Of a stretch of DNA of 64,000 nucleotides, positions 55,364-64,000 are shown piece after piece; the first letter of the stretch is position 1, and each line of letters starts with the position of its first letter. Both the position numbers and the translations under genes were made by a program. Origin of the DNA: an endosymbiont of Lamellibrachia barhami. GTDB taxonomy: Bacteria > Pseudomonadota > Gammaproteobacteria > Chromatiales > Chromatiaceae. The notes under the pieces were generated by a model. That model was not told the origin of the DNA. It ran no database searches and worked only from the letters and a program-made list of their open reading frames with translations. The stretch lies in assembly GCF_011947365.2 (NCBI RefSeq), contig NZ_JAAVSH020000001.1:3470206-3534205 (forward strand), in the 5' to 3' direction.

Positions 55364-56884
55364 ATGATGATGACCGAAATCCATTGGACCGCCCAGTCGA
55401 CCTACCCGATTCTCACCACGTTGCAGTTGCTGCCACTGGTCGTAATGATGGCAATCCTGACCATGCGTGGAAACCGGCTGGTGCCTTTGATCGGTATTGC
55501 CGGCGCGGTAACGGAACTGCTTCTGGCCATCAATCTCTGGCTTAATTACGACACCCATCAGGGCGCCATGCAGTTTGCCGAGCGGGCTGAGCTGTTTGGC
55601 CCCCTTGCCTACCACGCCACGGTCGATGGCGTCAGTGTGCTGTTTATCCTGCTCACCGCACTGATTACATTGCTGATGGTGATTTACGGGCAGGTGCGGC
55701 AACTGCTGCCCCATGCCTGGTTTCTATCCCTGGTGTTTGCGGTGGAAGCGGCGCTAATGAGTATGTTCGTCACCGTCGATCTGCTCTGGTTCGTTCTGAT
55801 ATCCGTTGTGGAGTTGGGGCTGGTGGGTATTTTGCTCGCCCGCTGGTCGACCTCGCCTGAATCGGAACTTGCCCAGACCCGCTACTACCAATTCATGAGC
55901 ACCGGCATTCTGTTACTGCTGGTCGGTATCGTCATCCTGGGTTGGAACCATGCAGACGCAACCGGGGGACGCTGGACTTTCGATCTGTTTGAACTCGCCC
56001 AGGCGCCTGTCTCAGCCGGGTTTCAATCAGTGGTCTTTTTCCTCTTTTTCTACGGGCTGGCGGTGCGTGTTCCGATCTTCCCGTTACACGGATGGCTTCC
56101 ACTGGTCGCTGAACACGGCACCGTCGCTGCCGCCCCGGTTTTTCTCATCGGTCTCAAGATCGGTATCTACGGCATGCTGCGCTTTATATTGCCACTAATG
56201 CCCGAGGCGGTGATGCAGTGGCATGAGTTCATCGTTACCGTCGCCGTCGTGGGTATCTTCTATGCCGCGCTGTTGGCAATGCTACAGGTCAACCTGCGCC
56301 GACTGCTGGCCTTTGCCGTGGTCTCTCATACCAGCGTGCTGGTGATTGGACTGTTCGGTCTCAATCAAATGGCTTTTGAAGGCGCTGTCATGCTGTCGAT
56401 CAATTTTGGTCTGGCGATCACAACGCTGCTGTTTATGCAGGGTTTCGTCTATCGACGTACCCGGACACTATTGATGGCACGCCTGGGTGGACTCTTCGAC
56501 AGCATACCTGTAATCGGCATTACATTTCTCATAGCAGGACTCTCCATTGTCGGCATGCCGGGAACCCCAGGTTTTGATGCGGCCCATCTGATGCTTGAGG
56601 GGGCCATTCACCGCTATGGCGCATTGATCACCATTGCCGCCGCCCTGGGCAATGTGGTGGCCGCAGGTTTCCTGCTCTGGGCATTCCAGCGTGCTTTTCT
56701 TGCACCGCAGGATGAGTCACAGCCTGTACGTAAGGTGGATCCGACCACATCGACGGAACTGCTCATCTCGGGCGTAATGATTCTGGTTCTGCTGGGTGCC
56801 GGATTTTACTCCGAACCCTGGCTCGATCTGATCGAGAAATCTCTGGAAGGGCTGAGCGCGCTCTACGCGACGCCTCACGTTTAG
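55364..56884 (+). CDS. Divergent NuoM/N-like subunit of the DabA locus (second)
   Basis: The 506-aa membrane protein of the same family has substitutions in the proton path. TM5 Glu is kept in VVELGLVGILLARW. The TM7 Lys is replaced by Arg (LAVRVPIFPLHGW), while TM8 Lys is kept (IGLKIGIYGMLR). The TM12 Glu is missing (PGTPGFDAAHLM). It may be a structural or altered-specificity channel. It starts at ATG 55364 with GAGGAG upstream, 11 bases after the dabB stop. Such variants suggest subunits that have diverged inside one complex. Confidence 0.85.
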   Translation: MMMTEIHWTAQSTYPILTTLQLLPLVVMMAILTMRGNRLVPLIGIAGAVTELLLAINLWLNYDTHQGAMQFAERAELFGPLAYHATVDGVSVLFILLTALITLLMVIYGQVRQLLPHAWFLSLVFAVEAALMSMFVTVDLLWFVLISVVELGLVGILLARWSTSPESELAQTRYYQFMSTGILLLLVGIVILGWNHADATGGRWTFDLFELAQAPVSAGFQSVVFFLFFYGLAVRVPIFPLHGWLPLVAEHGTVAAAPVFLIGLKIGIYGMLRFILPLMPEAVMQWHEFIVTVAVVGIFYAALLAMLQVNLRRLLAFAVVSHTSVLVIGLFGLNQMAFEGAVMLSINFGLAITTLLFMQGFVYRRTRTLLMARLGGLFDSIPVIGITFLIAGLSIVGMPGTPGFDAAHLMLEGAIHRYGALITIAAALGNVVAAGFLLWAFQRAFLAPQDESQPVRKVDPTTSTELLISGVMILVLLGAGFYSEPWLDLIEKSLEGLSALYATPHV

Positions 56885-56932
56885 ACTGTTCATAGGTGGC
56901 TATCAGTCACTCAACACTGGAATCGAGAAACG

Positions 56933-58444
56933 ATGGTTGAAACAATCCAGGCACTGACAAACGGCGTTCCGTTGATCAGCCTGCTGATCCTCTCGCTACC
57001 GATCGGCGCAGCATTGATCTGGCTGATTCCCGGTAGTGAAAGGTCTCGCTGGGTGGTACTGGCGACGGCGCTTGTCGATCTGGTGCTCGCCACCCTGATA
57101 CTTCTGGGTTTTGACGCGACACAGAGCGGCTTTCAGTTTATCGAAACGGCGAGCTGGATACCGTCTCTCAATATCCACTACAAAGTGGGCGTGGACGGCG
57201 TTTCTGTGCTGTTCCTGCCTTTAACCGTGCTGCTCTTCCTTGGCGTGATTCTCAGCTCATGGACCAGCGTACGCACCCTGCCCCGACTCTACTACACACT
57301 GCTGTTGCTGCTGGAAAGCGCGACCTTGGGCATTTTTGTCTCCCTCGACACCATACTCTTTTTCCTTTTCTGGGAACTGACGCTGATCCCGCTCTATTTT
57401 CTCATCAGTTTCTGGGGAACCGGTGCAAACCGCCGTTATGCCGCGGTGAAATATACCCTATTCATGATGGCCGGCGGCGTGCCGCTGCTGTTCGGATTCG
57501 TGCTGCTCGCCTTCAATCATGCCGAGATTGCCGGGGCCACCTTGCCCGGCGGTTTGGTCTTCGACATGGAAGCCCTGCTCAGCCAGCCGCTGCCCGCTGA
57601 AATGCAGACCTTCATCTTCCTGTTGCTGCTGGCAGGTTTTGCCTTCAAAACGCCGATATTTCCCTTCCACACCTGGCTACCGGTGGTCGCCATGGAGGGT
57701 CCCATAGCCGTCGCCGCCCTGATGACCGGTCTTAAACTCGGCGCTTACGGCATCATCCGTTTTGTTGTGCCCATGGCGCCGGCTGCTGCCCAGGATTTTC
57801 ACTGGCTGCTTGCCGGTCTCGGTGTCATCGGCATCCTCTACGGCGCAGTAATGGCCATTGCCCAGACCAACCTGCGGCGCATGCTCGCCTACTCAAGTAT
57901 CAGTCATGTAGGTCTTGTAATACTGGGTATCGCCTCATTGAACATCCAGGGTATCCAGGGCGCACTGTTCCACCTGCTGAACTTCACCATCGTGGCCGGT
58001 GGTCTTTTCATCCTGACCGGTTTTCTGCACCACCGGACCGGTTCCACCGATATCATCAGCCTGGGGGGTGTTGCCCAGCGGATGCCTCTGCTGACCGCGT
58101 TCTTCTTCATTTTCGGACTCGCCAGTATGGGGGTTCCGGGTACCAGCGGTTTTCCGGCTGAATTCCTGGTACTGGTCAGCGCCCTTGAGACCCATACCGG
58201 GGCCGGTTTGGCGGCGCTCTTTGGGGTTGTGCTGAGCGCAGGTTACTTCCTGTCGATCTATCGACGCGCCTTTCTAGGCCCCATCACCTCTCCAGTGGTT
58301 GATGATGCCCTGGATCTACGCCACCGTGAACTTTTGCTGGTAAGCGTCATGGGACTGCTTATCCTCACAGCAGGACTCTACCCGAATGCAGTGCTCGACC
58401 TGACCCGGGTGGCGAGCGAGCAATGGGTAGCAGGAATGAGATAG
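56933..58444 (+). CDS. NuoM-like antiporter subunit of the DabA locus (third)
   Basis: The 503-aa membrane protein has the complete set of NuoM channel residues: Glu in LFFLFWELTLIPLYFLI, Lys in GFAFKTPIFPFHTWLP, Lys in MTGLKLGAYGIIR and Glu in TSGFPAEFLVLVS. It closes the five-gene carbon-pump run, about 50 bases after the divergent subunit. With the first NuoM-like subunit it gives two full-residue antiporters in one complex, which could increase the number of protons used per bicarbonate formed. Confidence 0.9.
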   Translation: MVETIQALTNGVPLISLLILSLPIGAALIWLIPGSERSRWVVLATALVDLVLATLILLGFDATQSGFQFIETASWIPSLNIHYKVGVDGVSVLFLPLTVLLFLGVILSSWTSVRTLPRLYYTLLLLLESATLGIFVSLDTILFFLFWELTLIPLYFLISFWGTGANRRYAAVKYTLFMMAGGVPLLFGFVLLAFNHAEIAGATLPGGLVFDMEALLSQPLPAEMQTFIFLLLLAGFAFKTPIFPFHTWLPVVAMEGPIAVAALMTGLKLGAYGIIRFVVPMAPAAAQDFHWLLAGLGVIGILYGAVMAIAQTNLRRMLAYSSISHVGLVILGIASLNIQGIQGALFHLLNFTIVAGGLFILTGFLHHRTGSTDIISLGGVAQRMPLLTAFFFIFGLASMGVPGTSGFPAEFLVLVSALETHTGAGLAALFGVVLSAGYFLSIYRRAFLGPITSPVVDDALDLRHRELLLVSVMGLLILTAGLYPNAVLDLTRVASEQWVAGMR

Positions 58445-58477
58445 AATCGCTTGGAGAAAAACTCACGGGAGGAGAGC

Positions 58478-59065
58478 ATGCGAGCCATTTCCACCATTAC
58501 CCTTTTGCTTTTGGCATCTGCTGCCCTGGCGGAGCAGTCGTTTCAACTGACAAGTCCCGACATCAAGACAGGCGTGATGCTGGACAACGCACAGGTTTTC
58601 AATGGTTTCGGTTGCAACGGCGACAATATCTCTCCCCAGCTCGACTGGTTCGGCGCCCCGGAGAACACAAAGAGTTTCGCCGTAACGGTTTATGACCCCG
58701 ATGCGCCAACCGGCAGCGGCTGGTGGCACTGGGTGATTTTCAATATTCCCACCAATGCCGTTGGACTGGCCCGCAATGCGGGTAACCCAACATCCCATCT
58801 GGCGCCGGAAAGCAGCGTCCAGAGTCGCACTGACTTCGGCAGTGCGGGATTTGGTGGCGCCTGTCCTCCGAAAGGGCACGGCAAACATCATTACCAGTTC
58901 AAGGTTCATGCCCTGAATGTTGAAAGGCTTGACATCGGCCCCGACAGCAGTGGGGCACTGGCAGGCTACTCTATCAACGCCCATCAGCTGGGCGTGGCGG
59001 AGATCGAGGCGATCTATGAACGTCCAGCCTCCCCTCTACCACCGGTAAATTTCAACGTAAAATGA
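58478..59065 (+). CDS. Secreted PEBP family (YbhB/YbcL-like) protein
   Basis: The 195-aa protein has a signal peptide (TITLLLLASAALA) and the phosphatidylethanolamine-binding protein fold: SPQLDW, VTVYDPDAPTGSGWWHWVIFNIP, and the ligand-site GHGKHHYQFKVHAL. Exported bacterial PEBPs are thought to bind anionic ligands; the role here is unknown. ATG 58478 has a strong GGGAGGAG ribosome site. The stop overlaps the SprT gene start (ATGA). Confidence 0.9.
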   Translation: MRAISTITLLLLASAALAEQSFQLTSPDIKTGVMLDNAQVFNGFGCNGDNISPQLDWFGAPENTKSFAVTVYDPDAPTGSGWWHWVIFNIPTNAVGLARNAGNPTSHLAPESSVQSRTDFGSAGFGGACPPKGHGKHHYQFKVHALNVERLDIGPDSSGALAGYSINAHQLGVAEIEAIYERPASPLPPVNFNVK

Positions 59066-59613
59066 GTCGATTCAAACACTCGAAACAGGCAACCGACAAG
59101 ACAATCGACGCATTGCAGCGAACCGTGCTGGTCCGCATCAAAGCCCTGCTGAAACAGGCTGGACACCACTTTGGGCGGCCTGTCCCCGAGGTAAAAACCA
59201 ATTTCGACCTGAAAGGCCAGGCTGCGGGAATGGTCCGTTTTCCCGCTTTGGGCAAGCCGCAAATCCGTTACAACGCCCTTCTCCTGAATGAAAATGCCGA
59301 GGATTTCCTCAAACGAACCGTTCCTCATGAAGTAGCCCATGTCATCGCCCGTGTATATTACGGCAGAAACATCCGTCCTCACGGTCCCGAGTGGCAGTCG
59401 GTCATGCAATTTTTTGGTGCCGATGCGAGCCGCTGCCACAGTTACGATACTCAACGCTCCTCGACCAGGAAGCTCCAACAATTCCGTTATGTCTGCGACT
59501 GTACCGAGCATCTGTTGACCAGCATCCGGCACAAGCGAAGCCTGGCCGGTCAGCACTACCGCTGTCGAAAGTGCAAAAATCCACTAAAGTTGGTGGTAAG
59601 CACCGATATGTGA
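59062..59613 (+). CDS. SprT-like zinc metalloprotease
   Basis: The 183-aa cytosolic protein has the HExxH zinc motif (His89-Glu90-Val-Ala-His93 in VPHEVAHVIA), with the downstream HGPEWQSVMQFFG that matches SprT, and a C-terminal zinc ribbon with four Cys (VCDC...YRCRKCKNPL). Human SPRTN-type homologues cleave DNA-crosslinked proteins; the bacterial substrate is not established. It is coupled to the PEBP gene by a four-base overlap. Confidence 0.9.
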   Translation: MSRFKHSKQATDKTIDALQRTVLVRIKALLKQAGHHFGRPVPEVKTNFDLKGQAAGMVRFPALGKPQIRYNALLLNENAEDFLKRTVPHEVAHVIARVYYGRNIRPHGPEWQSVMQFFGADASRCHSYDTQRSSTRKLQQFRYVCDCTEHLLTSIRHKRSLAGQHYRCRKCKNPLKLVVSTDM

Positions 59614-59622
59614 GAGATCTCT

Positions 59623-59934
59623 TTGAAAACCATGCTGGTAACCCTATTGCTGACACTCTGGTCTCAGCAAACCTACGCCTTTTTTTGCTTTACCTTCTAT
59701 GGGGGTGGCACAGAGCGGCATTACCGTCAGCGAGTTTGGTTACCTCCTGCCTATTTTCCACCTGCTCCCCTCAGTCCAGGCTATCCGCTGGAGAGTGATC
59801 CTCAGCCACCCCCGATCCGCCCGGCACAAAAACCCGTCGAACAGGAGGTGGAGATCATCAATGGCTATCGCTTTCGAGCGCTTGGTAGAAACCGCACTAA
59901 CGAACAGGCTAAAATCCCCCGTCTCAACCATTAA
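59623..59934 (+). CDS. Small secreted proline-rich hypothetical protein
   Basis: The 103-aa frame has a short signal peptide (MLVTLLLTLWSQQTYA) and a Pro-rich mature region (LPPAYFPPAPLSPGYP, PQPPPIRP) ending in INGYRFRALGRNR. No family is recognised. Start is either TTG 59623 (with GAGAG upstream) or ATG 59632. It follows the SprT gene by 9 bases. Confidence 0.55.
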   Translation: MKTMLVTLLLTLWSQQTYAFFCFTFYGGGTERHYRQRVWLPPAYFPPAPLSPGYPLESDPQPPPIRPAQKPVEQEVEIINGYRFRALGRNRTNEQAKIPRLNH

Positions 59935-59978
59935 AATCATCTGATCATTTTTTAGAAAGCATACTTTAGGAGTTTTCC

Positions 59979-61388
59979 GTGGCAGAAAAGAACGTTGATG
60001 TTGCCATCATCGGTTCCGGCACCGCCGGTCTGAACGCAACCAGTAAGGTCGGTCCCGCCGGCAAGAGTTTTGTGCTGATCAATGGCGGAGAGCCGGGCAC
60101 CACCTGCGCACGGGTCGGCTGCATGCCCTCGAAGGCACTGATTCAGGTGGCAGAGGACTACCACCGACGCACCCATCTTGGCCGCTACGGGGTGGATGGC
60201 CACGAAGCGTTGACCATCGATATTCCCGAGGCGATGGAACATGTGCAGGATATGCGGGACAACTTTGTCGACCGGGTACTCTCCAACAGCACCGATAACA
60301 TGGGTGAGAAGTTTATCGAGGCCTATGCAAAATTTGTCGACCCCCACACCCTGGAACTCGATAACGGCGACCGCATCCATGCAGAAAAGATCGTCATCGC
60401 CACCGGCTCACGTCCGGTAGTGCCAAAAGCCTGGCAGGCATTCGGTAACAAAGTGATAACCACCGACAGCTTCTTCGAGCTGGAAAATCTCCCCGAATCC
60501 ATGGCCATCATAGGACTGGGCGTGATCGGCCTCGAACTGGGTCAATCCATCAGCCGTCTCGGTGTCGATGTCACCGGTTTCGACCTCGCAGAGCAGATCG
60601 GTGGAATCACCGACCCTGAAGTCAGCAATGTCGCTTTGGAGATCATGCGTCGGGAGTTTCCCATCCATCTTGGAACTGCCGTGGAGATTAGCGAAGAGGG
60701 AGACAAACTGCGGGTCACCGCAGGTGACACCTCGGTGGTGGTGGATAAGGTTCTGGCCAGCATGGGCCGAATACCCAACGTGGACAATCTGGCCCTGGAA
60801 AACGCCGGTATCGAACTGGATGAACGCGGCGTCCCCCACTACAACCCCAACACCATGCAGATTGGCGACTCCCATATCTTTATCGCCGGTGACATGAACG
60901 GTGACCGTCAGATCCTGCACGAGGCCGGCGACGAGGGAAAGATCGCCGGTTACAACGCGGCCAATGACACGGTGCAGGGTTTCAAACGTAAGGTTCCCCT
61001 GGCGATCACCTTCTCAGATCCCAACATCTGCCTGGCGGGTGCGCGTTATTCGGAGCTTGACCCGGAAACCACCGCCATCGGCGAGGTACGTCTGAATCCG
61101 GTCGGCCGCGCCATGATCATGGGGCAGAATCGGGGCATCATCCGGGTGTACGGCGACAAGGCGACCGGCCGGATGCTGGGGGTAGAGATGATCAGTGTAC
61201 GGGGAGAAAACCTGGGGCACCTGTTGAGCTGGGCGATCACCCAGGAGTTAAGCATCGGCGATCTGTTACGCATGCCCTTCTATCATCCCGTGATCGAAGA
61301 GGCGTTACAGGCGGCGCTCAACAACCTCTATGCCAAGGTCGAGAGCAAGAACGAAGGGCCGATCAAGGAGTTGATTCCGCTGGACTAA
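59979..61388 (+). CDS. Dihydrolipoamide dehydrogenase-like flavoprotein
   Basis: The 469-aa flavoprotein disulfide oxidoreductase has the FAD-binding GSGTAGLNA, the redox-active disulfide in TTCARVGCMPSKAL (Cys-x4-Cys), the NAD-binding IGLGVIGLELGQSISRLG, IFIAGDMNG, and the C-terminal catalytic His-Glu in FYHPVIEEAL. GTG 59979 has TAGGAG upstream. Lipoamide dehydrogenases serve the 2-oxoacid complexes; divergent members occur with sulfur-oxidation Hdr-like systems. No E1/E2 or lipoate-binding gene lies nearby, so its partner is not clear. Confidence 0.85.
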   Translation: MAEKNVDVAIIGSGTAGLNATSKVGPAGKSFVLINGGEPGTTCARVGCMPSKALIQVAEDYHRRTHLGRYGVDGHEALTIDIPEAMEHVQDMRDNFVDRVLSNSTDNMGEKFIEAYAKFVDPHTLELDNGDRIHAEKIVIATGSRPVVPKAWQAFGNKVITTDSFFELENLPESMAIIGLGVIGLELGQSISRLGVDVTGFDLAEQIGGITDPEVSNVALEIMRREFPIHLGTAVEISEEGDKLRVTAGDTSVVVDKVLASMGRIPNVDNLALENAGIELDERGVPHYNPNTMQIGDSHIFIAGDMNGDRQILHEAGDEGKIAGYNAANDTVQGFKRKVPLAITFSDPNICLAGARYSELDPETTAIGEVRLNPVGRAMIMGQNRGIIRVYGDKATGRMLGVEMISVRGENLGHLLSWAITQELSIGDLLRMPFYHPVIEEALQAALNNLYAKVESKNEGPIKELIPLD

Positions 61389-61424
61389 TCTCCGCTCAAA
61401 AGGGCTGCATCCTCTGTTCTGAAT

Positions 61425-61495
61425 GTAGGCCCGATCAAGCGCAGCGGATCGGGCGCTTCAGGGTTGCCGGTTCCGCTTCGCTTGAACCGGCCTGC
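61425..61495. repeat. GTAGGCCCGATC hairpin repeat, copy 4
   Basis: Two hairpins: CCCGATCAAGCGCAGCGGATCGGG and CCGGTTCCGCTTCGCTTGAACCGG, i.e. GTAGGC at the left and GCCTGC at the right. It is nearly identical to copy 5, 162 bases downstream, and typical of REP/BIME structures. Confidence 0.85.
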
Positions 61496-61503
61496 CCCCC
61501 CCT

Positions 61504-61566
61504 TTACGGTTTCAGCCCCTTAAAATCCTGGAAGGTCACAGGTTCGATCTCAGGATGCGCCAGCAG
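61504..61566 (-). pseudogene. Duplicated 3' tail of the polysaccharide deacetylase gene
   Basis: These 63 bases match 61664-61726 with one difference and encode the last 20 residues and stop (AHPEIEPVTFQDFKGLKP). The copy lies between two nearly identical hairpin repeats, so a roughly 160-bp unit (repeat plus gene tail) was tandemly duplicated. Confidence 0.85.
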
Positions 61567-61586
61567 CCACATTCTCTATTCTGTAC

Positions 61587-61657
61587 GTAGGCCCGATCAA
61601 GCGCAGCGGATCGGGCGCTTCAGGGTTGTCGGCTCCGCTTCGCTTGAACCGGCCTGC
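61587..61657. repeat. GTAGGCCCGATC hairpin repeat, copy 5
   Basis: This is the second, nearly identical copy in the tandem pair (only a few base changes: GGTTGTCGGCTCC versus GGTTGCCGGTTCC). It ends 6 bases before the deacetylase stop and may end that transcript. Confidence 0.85.
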
Positions 61658-61663
61658 CCCCCT

Positions 61664-62668
61664 TTACGGTTTCAGCCCCTTAAAATCCTGGAAGGTCACA
61701 GGTTCGATCTCGGGATGCGCCAGCAGAAACGCTTCGAGTTTTTTCAGTGAATAGGGGCTCATCGCCTTGGGGTGTCCCATCACGTTGAAGATCGCCTCGC
61801 GCCCGGAGGCCAGCAGGCTCCTATAGGACTTCTCCAGCAGACCGGCCTTGGCGCCATCGATGGAGGTGACGGTGTTGGTGACCTTGGTCAGAAGCTCCCG
61901 ATAATAGGCGGCATTGGCCACCATGGCAGCGCCATCACCATAGGGTTTGAAATCCCCCCGCGCAAACTTTTTGATGAATACCATCTTCCAGTAAAAAGAG
62001 GGCCAAACCCTGCAGGCGGTGATGGGAATCTCCAGGAAACGTCCCCGTTCCACCTCTTTGACCGGATCACTTTCGAACCGCCAGAGAGACTTTTTCGGTG
62101 CGCCACGAAAGTCAAAACCCCGTATATCGTCCGGCGACATACCCTCTTCGTAGACCGTGCTATCGAGCCAGATACCCTGATTATGGAGCGCATCGCCGAT
62201 AAAATCGAAGGGCTGTATGCACCAGCCGCCGGCACGGTAGGCAAAAATTGAGTCGCCCACGATATCGGTCAGCGCTTTTTTATAACGTGCGACGATCTCC
62301 TCGACCGCCTCGGGTGCATAGTCATGCAGACGGTAGCGACTCGTGTCGATTCGCCAGCCGCCATCCACGTACTCCGTATCTTCCCAGTGGGGGTGGATAT
62401 GCAGCTGCACATCATGCCCATCCTTCGTAAGCCGGTGAAGCTGCTCACTGATAACGGCGTAATCCTGCTGCAAATCTTCATTATCAGACGCAGTACGCTT
62501 CAGCTTGTCCAGATAACCGGCATCCACAAAAAGCGTAAGCTTGGCACCAAAACGATCGGCCAGTTTTGCCAATTCATCGATGGGGTGGATCATGCAATTG
62601 TGGACACTGCCCACTTCCCGACCGAAGAAGAGCTCATAATCCAGGGTAATAAGCAGACGCGTGCCCAT
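61664..62668 (-). CDS. Polysaccharide deacetylase-like protein
   Basis: The 334-aa protein has features of the NodB/PDA fold: RLLITLDYELFFG at the start, FGAKLTLFVDAGYLDKL, and the metal-site candidate VQLHIHPHWED. FAYRAGGWCIQP follows, another NodB-like motif. Near the end, FNVMGHPKAM completes the fold. Such enzymes remove acetyl groups from sugars in capsule, peptidoglycan or chitin-type polymers. ATG 62668 is preferred over the TTG immediately upstream. The gene tail has been duplicated downstream. It is in the same direction as cmoB but about 70 bases apart. Confidence 0.75.
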   Translation of the reverse strand: MGTRLLITLDYELFFGREVGSVHNCMIHPIDELAKLADRFGAKLTLFVDAGYLDKLKRTASDNEDLQQDYAVISEQLHRLTKDGHDVQLHIHPHWEDTEYVDGGWRIDTSRYRLHDYAPEAVEEIVARYKKALTDIVGDSIFAYRAGGWCIQPFDFIGDALHNQGIWLDSTVYEEGMSPDDIRGFDFRGAPKKSLWRFESDPVKEVERGRFLEIPITACRVWPSFYWKMVFIKKFARGDFKPYGDGAAMVANAAYYRELLTKVTNTVTSIDGAKAGLLEKSYRSLLASGREAIFNVMGHPKAMSPYSLKKLEAFLLAHPEIEPVTFQDFKGLKP

Positions 62669-62736
62669 CAAAAACTATCCGTACCAACCAAATCGGTCAT
62701 TATCGCAAAACTTACCGGTTCCTGGGCAAATTTTTG

Positions 62737-64000
<1,264 letters not shown>

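Noticed and set aside
48986..58444. Part of a respiratory complex I (nuo) operon
   Set aside because: Only antiporter-like subunits occur and dabA sits among them; there are no nuoA-K or NADH/Fe-S subunits.
27305..61657. CRISPR array, considered because of repeated hairpins
   Set aside because: Copies are far apart, between unrelated genes, with no regular spacers and no cas genes.

Overview
The window looks like a chromosomal segment of a chemolithoautotrophic, sulfur-oxidising gammaproteobacterium. Evidence: an E. coli-like prfB (with its programmed frameshift) next to lysS, an EnvZ/OmpR-type pair, trmO and cmoB, a TusA/DsrE2 persulfide-carrier pair, and a large inorganic-carbon uptake locus (DabA/DUF2309 plus NuoL/M-like subunits). 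No rRNA, tRNA, CRISPR array or intact insertion sequence was seen. Several single-base frameshifts and one noisy tandem duplication could be real decay or sequencing/assembly error, so broken genes are flagged with that caveat.

Layout. 1-5 kb: 3' end of a NarK-like transporter (frameshifted), a translationally coupled PP2C-phosphatase/Ser-Thr-kinase fusion, a small secreted protein, and an OmpR/EnvZ-type pair. 5-8 kb (minus strand): an outer-membrane barrel protein, a thrombospondin-3-repeat protein and a DUF2202 protein. 8.3-9.9 kb: a TetR regulator and a tusA-dsrE2 operon that share the same palindromic operator. 10-16.2 kb: a heavy-metal RND efflux operon (czcI-like, czcC, czcB, czcA). 16.2-17.6 kb: an LbtU-type porin behind a Fur-box promoter. 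17.7-20.4 kb (minus): lysS and prfB. 20.4-22.4 kb (minus): two tandem 269-aa ECF-sigma-like paralogues. 22.7-29.4 kb: a large hybrid histidine kinase, a glycosyltransferase, a nucleoside-phosphorylase-like protein, an SDR, TrmO and SirB2.

29.6-38.2 kb: a complete nine-gene V/A-type ATPase operon (G/H-C-I-K-F-E-A-B-D), uncommon in gammaproteobacteria. 38.3-48.7 kb: a FimX-like protein with degenerate GGDEF and EAL domains, a secreted protein, an ABC exporter broken by a 1.08-kb tandem duplication, DUF2782, an orphan amino-acid-binding protein, a 270-bp MITE-like element directly ahead of riboflavin synthase, and a pseudo-receiver/small-GTPase pair whose GTPase is frameshifted in a T run.

49-58.4 kb holds the most interesting system: nuoM-like, dabA, nuoL-like (dabB), a divergent nuoM/N-like gene and a second nuoM-like gene. 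The characterised DAC carbon-concentrating pump needs only DabA and one DabB; here four antiporter-like membrane subunits accompany one DabA with all four zinc-site residues. 58.4-64 kb: a PEBP protein, a SprT-like protease, a small secreted protein, a dihydrolipoamide-dehydrogenase-like flavoprotein, a polysaccharide deacetylase, CmoB, and an open frame at the right edge. A family of hairpin repeats (five copies) lies between genes, and one copy was tandemly duplicated together with the 3' end of the deacetylase gene.
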